This document shows positions 43,950 through 53,241 of a stretch of 64,000 nucleotides of DNA, one piece after another (the first letter of the stretch is position 1; every line of letters starts with the position of its first letter). A model generated the notes under the pieces. The model made no database searches. It was not told the DNA's origin and saw only the letters and a program-made list of their open reading frames with translations. The stretch is from Candidatus Enterococcus courvalinii (GTDB lineage: Bacteria > Bacillota > Bacilli > Lactobacillales > Enterococcaceae), in assembly GCF_017315945.1 (NCBI RefSeq), contig NZ_JAFLWI010000002.1, forward strand, positions 62,001 to 126,000. The letters are read 5' to 3'. The position numbers and the translations under genes are program-made.

Positions 43950-44157
43950 ACCGCGGGGGATTTGCGAAGCAGGAATCCTCCGTGGTGCTGTGCCTGTTCA
44001 TGGACGGCGCCAGCCGGCCATGATGTCTCACCCCCCGTATCTAACAGGGGGGTACAAAAACACAAAAAATAAGCAAGTAACCATTAAGAATTACTGGTGT
44101 AGCAAGGATATTAAGTAATTTGTATAGGTGTTAACTCATTTGAAAAAGTTAACACCT
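43950..44157. other. Origin of transfer (oriT) region
   Basis: The core is ACCCCCC (44030-44036), a 10-nt loop containing CTAACA, and GGGGGGT (44047-44053). From memory this is the conserved nic-site hairpin shared by Tn916 and ICEBs1. Two more structures flank it: a G+C-rich imperfect stem (43950-43964 with 43972-43986), and a perfect 11-bp inverted repeat AGGTGTTAACT/AGTTAACACCT (44126-44136 with 44147-44157) just before the relaxase gene. Location between orf21 and orf20 is as in Tn916. The outer stems may bind relaxase or auxiliary proteins. Confidence 0.85.
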
Positions 44158-44176
44158 TGAATTTGGAGGTGAGAAC

Positions 44177-45361
44177 TTGGCACAACGGAATTTAGATTAT
44201 CGGCTATTAAAAGACCGACGCAACGAATATGGTATTTCGCAAAATAAATTGGCTACCGCTTGCGGGCTTAGTCGTCCCTATTTAAACCAGATAGAAAACG
44301 GTGGCGTAACACCATCCGCAAAGACCATGAGAAAAATTTTTGACCAATTGGAAAGTTTCAATCCCGATTTGCCTTTGACATTACTGTTTGACTATGTAAG
44401 GATTCGTTTCCCCACAACGGATGCACGAAAAATTATTCAAGAAATTCTCCATTTGAAATTTGAGTATATGCTTCATGAAGATTACGCCTTTTACTCTTAT
44501 CAGGAACAATATGTCATGGGAGATATTGTGGTGATGTTGTCTCATGAAGAAGATAAAGGTGTTCTTTTAGAATTAAAAGGGCGTGGTTGTCGACAGTTTG
44601 AAACTTTTTTACTTGCTCAAAAGCGTAGCTGGTACGATTTTTTCGAAGATTGTCTAAAATCCGGTGGCGTGATGAAACGCTTAGACTTAGCAATCAATGA
44701 TCGAGTGGGGCTATTGGATATTCCTGATTTAACGAAAAAGTGTCAGAAAGAAGAATGTATCTCCTTGTTTCGTACCTTCAAAAGTTATCGTTCCGGGGAA
44801 CTGTTGAAAGCCGATGAAAAGGATGGCATGGGCAATACCTTATATATCGGCAGTCTCAAAAGTGAGGTTTATTTTTGTTTGTACGAAAAAGATTATGAAC
44901 AATATATCAAGTTAGGGATTCCATTAGACCAAACTGAAACGAAAAATCGCTTTGAGATTCGACTGAAAAATGACCGCGCTTATCATGCGATTCAAGATTT
45001 GTTAAAAGGTCGTAGTATTGAAAGTACCACATTTTCCATTATCAATCGGTATTTGCGATTTGCGGATAAAGTAGATGGAAAACGGCGAACCAACTGGCCC
45101 TTGAATGAACAATGGGGTCGTTTTATTGGACGGAATCGGAAAGAGATTCAACTCACTTCTGAACCCAAACCGTATACCATTGAACGAACCTTGAATTGGC
45201 TAGGCAGACAAGTTGCCCCTACGTGGAAAATGGCTAAGGAGTTGGATCGTTTGAATCAGACAGCCTATATCCAGGATATGGTACAGAATGCACGCTTATC
45301 AGACCGGCACAAAAAGATTTTGGAACAACAAAGTATGGCAATTGAAAACTTGATTGTATGA
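44177..45361 (+). CDS. mobT: MobT-type relaxase (Tn916 Orf20, Rep_trans family)
   Basis: 394 residues. N-terminal XRE helix-turn-helix (residues 14-70; ISQNKLATACGLSRPYLNQIENG), then the rolling-circle Rep_trans domain (VMKRLDLAINDRVGLLDI, LYIGSLKSEVYFCLYEKDYEQ, RFEIRLKNDRAYHAIQDLL). It matches Tn916 Orf20 in length and layout. It nicks oriT and starts rolling-circle replication and transfer. The TTG start at 44177 has GGAGGTG 6 bp upstream. The oriT lies immediately 5', so it may regulate its own expression by binding there. Confidence 0.94.
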   Translation: MAQRNLDYRLLKDRRNEYGISQNKLATACGLSRPYLNQIENGGVTPSAKTMRKIFDQLESFNPDLPLTLLFDYVRIRFPTTDARKIIQEILHLKFEYMLHEDYAFYSYQEQYVMGDIVVMLSHEEDKGVLLELKGRGCRQFETFLLAQKRSWYDFFEDCLKSGGVMKRLDLAINDRVGLLDIPDLTKKCQKEECISLFRTFKSYRSGELLKADEKDGMGNTLYIGSLKSEVYFCLYEKDYEQYIKLGIPLDQTETKNRFEIRLKNDRAYHAIQDLLKGRSIESTTFSIINRYLRFADKVDGKRRTNWPLNEQWGRFIGRNRKEIQLTSEPKPYTIERTLNWLGRQVAPTWKMAKELDRLNQTAYIQDMVQNARLSDRHKKILEQQSMAIENLIV

Positions 45362-45375
45362 AAAGAGGAATATTG

Positions 45376-45483
45376 ATGGAAATTGTAAAAGATATTTTAT
45401 TGGGATTTAGTGGCAGTCTGCTTGGTGTTACGATGCATTCAAGTGCAGAAGCAGACCGAGCAATGGAAAAGAAAGGAAAGTGA
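45376..45483 (+). CDS. 35-aa membrane peptide (DUF3789-like)
   Basis: ATG 45376 follows AGAGGAA. The product has a short hydrophobic stretch (ILLGFSGSLLGVTM) then a charged tail (SSAEADRAMEKKGK). Tiny proteins of this form (DUF3789) sit at the same place in many Tn916-like elements. The ORF is 15 bp after mobT and 5 bp before the TcpD-like gene. Function unknown. Confidence 0.6.
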   Translation: MEIVKDILLGFSGSLLGVTMHSSAEADRAMEKKGK

Positions 45484-45487
45484 CGAG

Positions 45488-45709
45488 ATGAATTTCGGAC
45501 AAAATTTGTATCAATGGTTTTTAACCAATGCCCAATCCTTAGTCTTACTGGCAATTGTGGTCATTGGGTTATTTTTAGGATTTAAGCGGGAGTTTTCTAA
45601 ATTGATTGGCTTCTTGGTGATTGCCTTGATTGCGGTCGGTCTGGTCTTTAATGCTTCTGGTGTGAAGGATGTCTTACTCAATTTGTTTAACCGAATTGTC
45701 GGTGCGTAA
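45488..45709 (+). CDS. TcpD-like membrane protein (Tn916 Orf19 position)
   Basis: 73 residues with two hydrophobic helices (about 17-35 and 40-58), ending GVKDVLLNLFNRIVGA. The size, two-helix layout and place after the relaxase gene fit Orf19/TcpD proteins of Tn916 and pCW3, inner-membrane parts of the transfer machine. ATG 45488 is chosen (GAAAGGAAAG upstream); the longer frame from 45410 overlaps the 35-aa gene. Confidence 0.75.
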   Translation: MNFGQNLYQWFLTNAQSLVLLAIVVIGLFLGFKREFSKLIGFLVIALIAVGLVFNASGVKDVLLNLFNRIVGA

Positions 45710-45721
45710 GGGGGATTCACG

Positions 45722-46225
45722 ATGGAACAGATGCGTGTTTATATTGCGAACCTTGGAAAATACAATGAAGGTGAGTTGGTGGGGGCATGGTTTACCCCAC
45801 CTGTCGATTTTGATGAAGTGAAAGAACGGATTGGATTAAATGACGAATACGAAGAGTACGCGATTCATGATTATGAGTTGCCTTTTGAGATTGATGAGTA
45901 TACGCCAATTGAAGAAATTAATCGTTTGTGTGGCTTAGCGGAGGAACTAGAAGGAACGCCAATTGGTGAAGTCGCTTCTGAGATTCAGCATGCTTTCTTC
46001 AATTCTTTTGAGGAAATGGTAGAGCATGTGGATGATATTGTCTATTATCCAGATTGCGATGATATGAGTGATGTAGCATATTTCTTGATTGTAGAAAATG
46101 GTGAATTTGGAGAAGTACCAGAACACTTGAAGACGTATATTGATTTTGATGCGTGTGGTAGAGACTTGGAGATTGGGGGAAATTATTTGGTAACGAGTCG
46201 AGGTGTTTTTGAGTATCCATATTAA
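45722..46225 (+). CDS. ardA: Antirestriction protein ArdA (Tn916 Orf18)
   Basis: 167 residues, very acidic. ArdA features: MRVYIANLGKYNEGELVGAWFTPPVDFDEV at the start, EYEEYAIHDYELPFEI in the middle, and YFLIVENGEFGEVPEHLKTYIDFDACGRDL at the end. ArdA mimics bent B-DNA and blocks type I restriction enzymes (shown for Orf18 of Tn916). It has a GGGGG-containing site before ATG 45722. A terminator follows. Confidence 0.95.
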   Translation: MEQMRVYIANLGKYNEGELVGAWFTPPVDFDEVKERIGLNDEYEEYAIHDYELPFEIDEYTPIEEINRLCGLAEELEGTPIGEVASEIQHAFFNSFEEMVEHVDDIVYYPDCDDMSDVAYFLIVENGEFGEVPEHLKTYIDFDACGRDLEIGGNYLVTSRGVFEYPY

Positions 46226-46235
46226 CAAAATTATT

Positions 46236-46270
46236 GAAGGGTAGTTGATTTCTAAACTATCCTTCTTTTT
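46236..46270 (+). terminator. Intrinsic terminator after ardA, inside the transfer gene run
   Basis: GAAGGGTAGTT pairs with AACTATCCTTC (one G-T), followed by TTTTT. It would make ardA and earlier genes partly independent of the mating-channel genes. Confidence 0.75.
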
Positions 46271-46284
46271 AAAGGAATGATTTG

Positions 46285-46674
46285 ATGAAAAAAATAAAAA
46301 GTTACACCAGTATTTGGGCAGTTGAAAAGATCATTTACGCAATTAATGACTTTCAGCTGCCTTTTCCTGTGACCTTTAATCAGATGGCTTGGTTTGTTTT
46401 ATCCTTGCTGTTTGTCATCGTATTTGCCCATGTGCCTCCACTATCTATGATAGAGGGGGCCTTTTTAAAATACTTAGGCATACCGGTAGCGGTTACTTGG
46501 TTTATGTCGCAAAAGACGTTTGACGGAAAGAAACCATTGGGATTTTCACGATCCTTTGTCAGCTATCACTTACGATTTAAGGTCACTTTTGCGGGAAAGA
46601 AAGTCAAAGAACAAAAGAAACGATGGGACGAATCAATCACCTTAGTAAGGAGTGTGAACTATGTACCCGATTAA
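46285..46674 (+). CDS. TcpE family conjugal transfer protein (Tn916 Orf17)
   Basis: 129 residues. Two membrane helices (about 33-52 and 62-76), preceded by KKIKSYTSIWAVEKIIYAINDFQLP and followed by a basic cytosolic tail. This is the TcpE layout; TcpE is needed for efficient transfer in pCW3 and ICEBs1 (ConD is its counterpart). ATG 46285 after AAAGGA is preferred over TTG 46282. The VirB4 gene overlaps its end by 14 bp. Confidence 0.9.
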   Translation: MKKIKSYTSIWAVEKIIYAINDFQLPFPVTFNQMAWFVLSLLFVIVFAHVPPLSMIEGAFLKYLGIPVAVTWFMSQKTFDGKKPLGFSRSFVSYHLRFKVTFAGKKVKEQKKRWDESITLVRSVNYVPD

Positions 46675-49108
46675 GTATATTGAAAATAATCTTGTCTTTA
46701 ATCAAGAAGGCGAATGTTTTGCCTATTATGAATTAGTGCCTTACAACTACTCCTTTTTGTCACCAGAACAAAAATATCAAGTACATGATAACTTTCGCCA
46801 ATTGATTGCACAAAACCGTGAAGGTAAGATTCATGCCTTACAAATTGCTACAGAAAGTAGTATTCGCGCCACACAAGAACGATCGAAAAAGGAAATTACC
46901 GGGCGATTAAAAGAAGTGGCGAAACAACGAATTGATTTACAGACAGATGCTTTAGTATCCATGATTGGCGATAGTCAGATTGATTATCGCTTTTTTATTG
47001 GCTTCAAACTGATTGTGACAGATGAAGAGGTCAATCTAAAGAATCTCAAGAAATCTTTCTTTTCTGGACTTCAAGAATTTGTCTATGGAGTGAATCATCA
47101 TTTAATGGGCGATTTTGTTTCCTTATCCAATGAAGAAATTCGTCGCTATTCTAAGCTTGAAAAATTAATGGAAAGTAAATTGGCTAGAAGATTTAAAGTC
47201 AGACGAGTCACACCGAGTGATCTGACGTATTTGATTGAACATATCTATGGCGAAAAAGGGACACCATTTGAAGAATACGAATTTCAGCTACCAAAGAAAA
47301 AGCTAAAATTAGAAACACTGGTGAAACGTTATGACCTACTGCGTCCTAGTCGTTGCTTGATTGAAGAAAAGCCTCGGTACTTACGTATGGAACATGAAAA
47401 TCATGAATCGTATGTAGCGTATCTAACAATTAATACGATTGTAGGAGAGATGGAGTTTCCTTCCTCGGAACTTTTCTATTACCAGCAACAACAATTTACG
47501 TTTCCGATTGATACTTCAATGAATGTAGAAATCGTGACGAACAAAAAGGCGCTAGCGACCGTTCGCAATAAGAAAAAGGAACTGAAAGATTTAGACAACC
47601 ATGCCTATCAATCTGACAATGAGACGAATTCCAATGTCTTAGATGCGTTGGATTCCGTGGATGAATTGGAAACCGCCTTGGATCAGTCGAAAGAATCTAT
47701 GTACAAACTAAGCTATGTGGTTCGGGTGAGTGCGGATTCTGTGGATGAATTAAAGCGGCGTTGTGATGAAGTGCTTGATTTTTATGATGATACCAATGTA
47801 AAAATAGTCCGGCCCTTTGGCGATATGATGGGACTACATGAAGAATTCTTACCTTCTAGTAAGCGATACATGAATGATTATATCCAGTATGTTACGTCGG
47901 ATTTTCTCGCCGGACTTGGATTTGGCGCTACACAGATGTTAGGCGAGTTAGAAGGTATTTACTTTGGCTATAACGTAGATACGGGGCGCAATGTTTACCT
48001 GAAACCGGCATTGGCCTCACAAGGGGTAAAGGGTTCAGTTACCAATGCGCTAGCTGCCGCTTTCCTTGGTTCACTTGGTGGTGGGAAGTCCTTTAGTAAC
48101 AATCTCTTAGTCTATTATGCCGTCCTTTTTGGTGGGCAAGCTGTGATTGTCGATCCAAAGGGAGAACGCGGTGGTTGGAAAGAAACCTTGCCAGAAATTG
48201 CGGATGAAATCAATATTCTTAACTTGACCAGTAAGTCAGAAAATCAAGGTTTACTTGATCCCTACGTGATTATGAAGAAAAAGAAAGACTCAGAAAGTTT
48301 GGCGATTGATATCCTGACCTTTTTAACAGGAATTTCCAGTCGAGATGGGGAGAAGTTTCCCGTTTTACGCAAGGCCATTCGAACCGTTACCCAAAGTGAA
48401 CAACGAGGATTATTACAAGTAATCGTTGAATTGCGTAAAGAGGGTTCGTCAGTCGCGGAAAATATCGCGGATCACATCGAGTCTTTTACCGATTATGATT
48501 TTGCCCATTTGCTTTTCTCAGATGGGTCAATTACTCAATCGATTAGTTTAGATAAACAGTTGAATATCATTCAAGTTGCGGATTTGGTTTTACCAGATGC
48601 GGAAACGACTTTTGAAGAATACACTACCATGGAGTTGTTAAGCGTTTCGATGCTAATCATCATTTCGACTTTTGCCTTGGACTTTATCCATAGTAATCGA
48701 GAAGTTTTCAAGATTGTGGACCTGGATGAAGCTTGGAGTTTTCTTCAAGTAGCGCAAGGGAAAACATTATCGAATAAGCTCGTTCGTGCTGGGCGGGCCA
48801 TGAATGCCGGTGTTTACTTTGTCACGCAAAATAGTGATGACTTACTGGATGAACGTTTGAAGAATAATATCGGGTTGAAGTTTGCTTTTCGTAGTACCGA
48901 TATTCATGAAATCAAGAAAACCTTGGAATTCTTTGGCTTAGATCAAGAAGATGAAAGCAATCAAAAACGTCTGCGAGATTTGGAAAACGGCCAATGCTTG
49001 ATGCAAGATTTGTATGGAAGAGTTGGCGTAGTTCAAGTTCACCCTGTATTTGAAGAACTCTTCCATGCCTTTGATACCCGTCCACCTGTTCAAGAGAGAA
49101 TGGAGTGA
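46661..49108 (+). CDS. VirB4-like conjugation ATPase (Tn916 Orf16, TcpF/ConE-like)
   Basis: 815 residues. The N-terminal part contains a Tcp-type region. The C-terminal ATPase has Walker A GSLGGGKSFSNN near residue 470, AVIVDPKGERGG, Walker B FKIVDLDEAWSFLQ near 684 and AGRAMNAGVYFVTQNSDDL. It energises channel assembly and DNA export at the membrane. It overlaps orf17 at the start, and orf15 begins 4 bp after its stop. Confidence 0.94.
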   Translation: MYPIKYIENNLVFNQEGECFAYYELVPYNYSFLSPEQKYQVHDNFRQLIAQNREGKIHALQIATESSIRATQERSKKEITGRLKEVAKQRIDLQTDALVSMIGDSQIDYRFFIGFKLIVTDEEVNLKNLKKSFFSGLQEFVYGVNHHLMGDFVSLSNEEIRRYSKLEKLMESKLARRFKVRRVTPSDLTYLIEHIYGEKGTPFEEYEFQLPKKKLKLETLVKRYDLLRPSRCLIEEKPRYLRMEHENHESYVAYLTINTIVGEMEFPSSELFYYQQQQFTFPIDTSMNVEIVTNKKALATVRNKKKELKDLDNHAYQSDNETNSNVLDALDSVDELETALDQSKESMYKLSYVVRVSADSVDELKRRCDEVLDFYDDTNVKIVRPFGDMMGLHEEFLPSSKRYMNDYIQYVTSDFLAGLGFGATQMLGELEGIYFGYNVDTGRNVYLKPALASQGVKGSVTNALAAAFLGSLGGGKSFSNNLLVYYAVLFGGQAVIVDPKGERGGWKETLPEIADEINILNLTSKSENQGLLDPYVIMKKKKDSESLAIDILTFLTGISSRDGEKFPVLRKAIRTVTQSEQRGLLQVIVELRKEGSSVAENIADHIESFTDYDFAHLLFSDGSITQSISLDKQLNIIQVADLVLPDAETTFEEYTTMELLSVSMLIIISTFALDFIHSNREVFKIVDLDEAWSFLQVAQGKTLSNKLVRAGRAMNAGVYFVTQNSDDLLDERLKNNIGLKFAFRSTDIHEIKKTLEFFGLDQEDESNQKRLRDLENGQCLMQDLYGRVGVVQVHPVFEELFHAFDTRPPVQERME

Positions 49109-49112
49109 GGAG

Positions 49113-51236
49113 ATGAGAAAGAAACTTTTTCGGATTGCAGGAATAATCGCAATCAGTCTCTGTGTCATGTTACTTCTTCTCAGTCTGATTGGAACGGTGG
49201 CTGAGGCAACAGTTCTGGTTGATGATACAGTTGAAGCCGGAAATCTCTATTCCCAATATTCACTTGGTAACTATCAGTTGGATTTCTTTGTGGATAGTTC
49301 GTGGGATTGGCTGCCTTGGAATTGGGGTGATGGCTTAGGCAAGAGCGTGATGTATGGCCTGTATGCCATTACCAATTTTATTTGGACGGTTAGCCTCTAT
49401 TTATCAAGTGCCACGGGCTATGTAGTTCAAGAAGCTTACAAGTTAGATTTCATTTCAGACACGGCTGAAAGTATTGGAAAAAATATTCAAACTTTAGCCG
49501 GCATTACCGAAAATGGATTACAGACATCAGGATTTTACTTTGGATTTCTATTATTAATGGTTTTAGCCCTAGGGGTGTATGTGGCGTATACCGGTCTACT
49601 CAAACGAGAAACTACCAAAGCAGTCCGGGCTGTCATTAATTTTGTGATGATTTTTCTACTTTCAGGTTCGTTCATTGCCTATGCGCCTACCTATATCACA
49701 AAAATCAATGACTTTAGCTCAGATGTCAGCGAAGCGGCTCTTAGCCTTGGAACCGAGATCGTTGTACCCAATTCAGAAAGCCAAGGAAAAGATAGTGTGG
49801 ATTTGATCCGGGATAGCTTGTTTTCGATTCAAGTCCAACAACCTTGGTTACTATTACAATTCGATGATTCCAATATAGAAGAAATTGGCGAAGACCGGGT
49901 CAACAAGATTCTATCTGTGAGTCCAGATGAAAATAAGGGCAAGGATCGGGAAGAAGCGGTCAAGGCAGAGATTGAAGACAATGACAATGCGAATCTAAGT
50001 ATTACCAAGACCATGAACCGCTTAGGGACCGTGGTCTTTTTGGTATTGTTCAATATTGGTATTTCCTTCTTTATTTTTCTTTTAATAGGGATTATGTTGT
50101 TCTCGCAAATTCTCTTCATTATCTTTGCGATGTTTCTGCCGATTAGTTTCTTATTGTCCATGTTGCCGACTTATGAAAGTTTAGGAAAGAAGGCGATTAT
50201 TCGCTTATTCAATACGATTATGATGCGAGCGGGAGTGACATTAGTCATTACGACTGCATTTAGTATCTCCACGATGTTTTTCAATATTTCAGCGAACTAT
50301 CCCTTCTTCATGGTAGCTTTTTTGCAAATTATGACCTTTGTCGGTATCTATTTCAAATTGGGTGACATTATGAGTATGTTCAATCTCCAAAGCAATGATA
50401 GTCAGTCAATGGGCAGACGGGTTATGCGAAGACCTCAAATGTTGATGAACCGTAAATTGCGGCAACTTAATCGAAATGTGGGACGAACTTTAGCTTTTGG
50501 CGGTGGTGCAGCAGTCGGAAATAAATTGGCAAAGGAACAATCAAAATCCAAATTTAAGCCATCCGGTTCTTCTCTACGAAAGAATTCACGATTACCTAAC
50601 GATCACGAGGTACCATCTGACTTGAATAAGGAAAAGCCAACTTCAAATAATAAGAAACAATCTCGAATGAATTTGGCTGGGAGAAAAATCGGCAAAGTTC
50701 TGGATACCCAAGCTTTGGTGAAAGATAAGACCAAACAAGTAAAGGATGGAGTATGGAATGCGCCAACCAACCTGAAATACAATCTCCATCAAGGAATCGA
50801 AAAGACGAAAAAAGCACCAGAAGAATTCAAACGCGGACTTGTCCAAGAAAAAGCAAATCGAGCGGAATTGCGAGAAAAACAGCGACAACGTAGAGATGAG
50901 AAAATGGCTGAAAAGCGCAAAGCATTGAACGAAACAGGGAATCGTCATGGGAAAAGAAGGGGAAATGTTCCGATAAAAGCGGAGGTCCAACCTCAGAAAG
51001 GTAGGATACCGAAAGAAGAAGTATCAAAACGAATTGTGAAAGGCAATCTGAATCCTGAAATCAAACGGAAGCTAGCTAGTCAGGAAATTGTTTCAAAAAG
51101 AATAAGTCAACCATCTAATAAGAAAAATTCTTTCCAACAAGTGAAACGGCGGTCTACTCTGCCCAAGCGAACTAATCAAAAAGTACAAAAAAGAATGAAC
51201 TCTCGTCCAAAATCAAGGTCAGGTGAGAAAAAATGA
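49113..51236 (+). CDS. Conjugation channel membrane protein (Tn916 Orf15, VirB6-like)
   Basis: 707 residues. A signal-like helix (about 7-28) is followed by several membrane helices (about 83-105, 155-175, 183-205, 315-340, 345-370, 385-425), then a long very basic tail from about 460 to the end (many KR and QR clusters). This is the Orf15/ConG layout: a VirB6-like channel core with a cytosolic tail that may contact ATPase or DNA. ATG 49113 with GAGGAG is chosen over 49050, which lies inside orf16. The orf14 gene overlaps its stop by 4 bp. Confidence 0.9.
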   Translation: MRKKLFRIAGIIAISLCVMLLLLSLIGTVAEATVLVDDTVEAGNLYSQYSLGNYQLDFFVDSSWDWLPWNWGDGLGKSVMYGLYAITNFIWTVSLYLSSATGYVVQEAYKLDFISDTAESIGKNIQTLAGITENGLQTSGFYFGFLLLMVLALGVYVAYTGLLKRETTKAVRAVINFVMIFLLSGSFIAYAPTYITKINDFSSDVSEAALSLGTEIVVPNSESQGKDSVDLIRDSLFSIQVQQPWLLLQFDDSNIEEIGEDRVNKILSVSPDENKGKDREEAVKAEIEDNDNANLSITKTMNRLGTVVFLVLFNIGISFFIFLLIGIMLFSQILFIIFAMFLPISFLLSMLPTYESLGKKAIIRLFNTIMMRAGVTLVITTAFSISTMFFNISANYPFFMVAFLQIMTFVGIYFKLGDIMSMFNLQSNDSQSMGRRVMRRPQMLMNRKLRQLNRNVGRTLAFGGGAAVGNKLAKEQSKSKFKPSGSSLRKNSRLPNDHEVPSDLNKEKPTSNNKKQSRMNLAGRKIGKVLDTQALVKDKTKQVKDGVWNAPTNLKYNLHQGIEKTKKAPEEFKRGLVQEKANRAELREKQRQRRDEKMAEKRKALNETGNRHGKRRGNVPIKAEVQPQKGRIPKEEVSKRIVKGNLNPEIKRKLASQEIVSKRISQPSNKKNSFQQVKRRSTLPKRTNQKVQKRMNSRPKSRSGEKK

Positions 51237-52237
51237 ATGTAAAGAAATTAAGTATCATTTCGTTAACCTTTCTGACAATCTCCTTTATGGGAATCTTGAT
51301 GTGTGTGGGTTTGTTGTTTGGTGAAGACAGCGAAGGAAGTGGCAGTTCAGGTGCTTCTCCTGGCGGAACTAGCGTCTCAGAAGAAGTTTTGAAACACCGG
51401 GCAATGGTGGAAAAATATGCCAAAGAATCGGATATAACAGAGTATGTCCCGATTCTTTTGGCGATTATTCAAGTGGAATCTGGTGGGAAAATGGAAGATG
51501 TTATGCAGAGTTCAGAGTCGGCAGGCTTACCACCGAATTCATTAAGTACCGAGGCATCCATTAAACAAGGTTGTCTCTATTTTGCGTCTTTGGTTAATCG
51601 TTCCAAAGAGCTAGGGTGCGATCAAGATAGTATCATTCAGGCCTATAACTATGGCGGTGGATATTTGGATCATGTCGCGAAAAACGGGAAGAAGCATAGT
51701 TTTGCTTTAGCTGAATCATTTTCAAAGGAAAAATCGGGTGGCCAAAAAGTAGACTACCCCAACCCAATCGCGATTAAGGAAAATGGTGGGTGGAGGTATA
51801 ACTATGGCAATATGTTTTACTGTTTATTAGTGAAGCAATATCTAACTACAACACAGTTTGATGACAAAATAGTCCAAGAAATTTTTGATGAGGCATTTAA
51901 GTATGAAGGAACGGACTATGTGTTTGGTGGCTCAAGTCCTGAAACGGGATTTGATTGTAGTGGCCTGACCCAATGGTGCTATGCCAAAGTTGGTCTGAAC
52001 CTTCCTCGGGTGGCTCAGGATCAGTATGATGCCATGACACATATTGATCTAAAAGATGCCAAACCAGGTGATTTAGTTTTTTTTCATTCGACTTATGATG
52101 CCGGTACGTATGTGACCCATGTGGGCATTTACGCAGGCGAGAATCGTATGTTTCATGCAGGAGACCCAGTGGGATGGACGAATCTGACAGAAAACTATTG
52201 GCAGCAGCATCTTATCGGAGCTGGCCGATACAAATAA
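51233..52237 (+). CDS. Two-domain cell wall hydrolase (Tn916 Orf14, CwlT-like)
   Basis: 334 residues. N-terminal membrane anchor (about 8-30), then a lysozyme-like muramidase domain (PILLAIIQVESGGKMEDVMQ, with Glu in QVESGG; IQAYNYGGGYLDHV), and a C-terminal NlpC/P60 endopeptidase (FDCSGLTQWCYAK, catalytic Cys about 241; THVGIYAG, His about 296). It opens peptidoglycan locally for the mating channel, as CwlT does in ICEBs1. It overlaps orf15 by 4 bp. Confidence 0.95.
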   Translation: MNVKKLSIISLTFLTISFMGILMCVGLLFGEDSEGSGSSGASPGGTSVSEEVLKHRAMVEKYAKESDITEYVPILLAIIQVESGGKMEDVMQSSESAGLPPNSLSTEASIKQGCLYFASLVNRSKELGCDQDSIIQAYNYGGGYLDHVAKNGKKHSFALAESFSKEKSGGQKVDYPNPIAIKENGGWRYNYGNMFYCLLVKQYLTTTQFDDKIVQEIFDEAFKYEGTDYVFGGSSPETGFDCSGLTQWCYAKVGLNLPRVAQDQYDAMTHIDLKDAKPGDLVFFHSTYDAGTYVTHVGIYAGENRMFHAGDPVGWTNLTENYWQQHLIGAGRYK

Positions 52238-52255
52238 GAGAAAAGAGGAAAAATA

Positions 52256-53167
52256 ATGAAGATAAAAATTGAACGGAATCAGAAGGAAAAGACCCCAAAA
52301 AAGAAGAAAGAACGAGTCGTTTCAAAGGGCAAGCATCGGAAAACGGTGCTTGCCCTTTGGCTTTTACTGTCTGGTAGCCTTGCTTTTGGCATTTATAAAA
52401 ACTTCACTGCCATTAATCAGCATACAACTCATGAAAAAGTGGTTATGAAGGAAAAGGTAGTGAATACTTCTGGCGTTGAAAGTTTTACGAAGGATTTTGT
52501 GAAAGAATATTTTTCCTGGAAGAATAACAAGGAAGTAATTGAAAAGAGAATGAGTAATCTCGGACAGTACCTCACAGAAGAAGGTCTCACTTTGAGCCGA
52601 GATATGGTTCGAGCGGATATTCCCACTAGTTCTGAAGTTCAATCAGTAAAAATTCTAGATGTTGAAAAGAATTTAGAAGAATTTACCGTTTCGTTTTTAG
52701 TGGAGCAAAAGATTACAGAAGGGAAAAAGACACAATCAATTTCTTCTGCTTATCGAGTGACAATCTTTGAAGATGAAAAAGGGAATCATATTGTGACGAG
52801 TTTGCCTACCATGATTGCAAAACCAGACAAGGCAAAATACGAGGCAAAACAAGTAGAAAGTGATTCGGAAATTGATGCCAAAACCACAGAAGAAATCACT
52901 GAATTTCTAGAGACATTTTTCAAGCTTTATCCAACAGCATCGGAAAAAGAACTTGAATACTACGTGGAAGATGATGCGATGCAACCAATCAATGCAAATC
53001 TGAAGTTCGTAGAATTAGTGGGTCCAGTTTATTTAGGTGATGGGAATGATACTCAGGTGAATGTCGATGTGAAATATCTGAATGATTTGTCAAAAGTAAC
53101 CAATAAATTTCAGTATACGCTACGATTGCAAAAAAAAGAGAATTGGAAAATTGTTGATTATAAATAA
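52256..53167 (+). CDS. TcpC family conjugal transfer protein (Tn916 Orf13)
   Basis: 303 residues. A very basic cytosolic N-terminus (KIKIERNQKEKTPKKKKE), one membrane helix (about 38-55), then two NTF2-like extracellular domains (SFTKDFVKEYFSWKNNKEVIEK and FLETFFKLYPTASEKELEYYV). This is the VirB8-like TcpC/ConB channel component. GAAAAGAGG precedes ATG 52256. It is the last recognisable transfer gene; a strong terminator follows. Confidence 0.93.
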   Translation: MKIKIERNQKEKTPKKKKERVVSKGKHRKTVLALWLLLSGSLAFGIYKNFTAINQHTTHEKVVMKEKVVNTSGVESFTKDFVKEYFSWKNNKEVIEKRMSNLGQYLTEEGLTLSRDMVRADIPTSSEVQSVKILDVEKNLEEFTVSFLVEQKITEGKKTQSISSAYRVTIFEDEKGNHIVTSLPTMIAKPDKAKYEAKQVESDSEIDAKTTEEITEFLETFFKLYPTASEKELEYYVEDDAMQPINANLKFVELVGPVYLGDGNDTQVNVDVKYLNDLSKVTNKFQYTLRLQKKENWKIVDYK

Positions 53168-53189
53168 TATTGTTAATTTGGAAGAAATA

Positions 53190-53241
53190 ACACAGGCATT
53201 ATACTATTTGATGGTGTAATGTCTGTGTGGTGTCTCTTTTT
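53190..53241 (+). terminator. Terminator of the transfer operon
   Basis: ACACAGGCATTATAC (53190-53204) pairs with GTGTAATGTCTGTGT downstream with two wobble pairs, then a T run. Confidence 0.85.
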
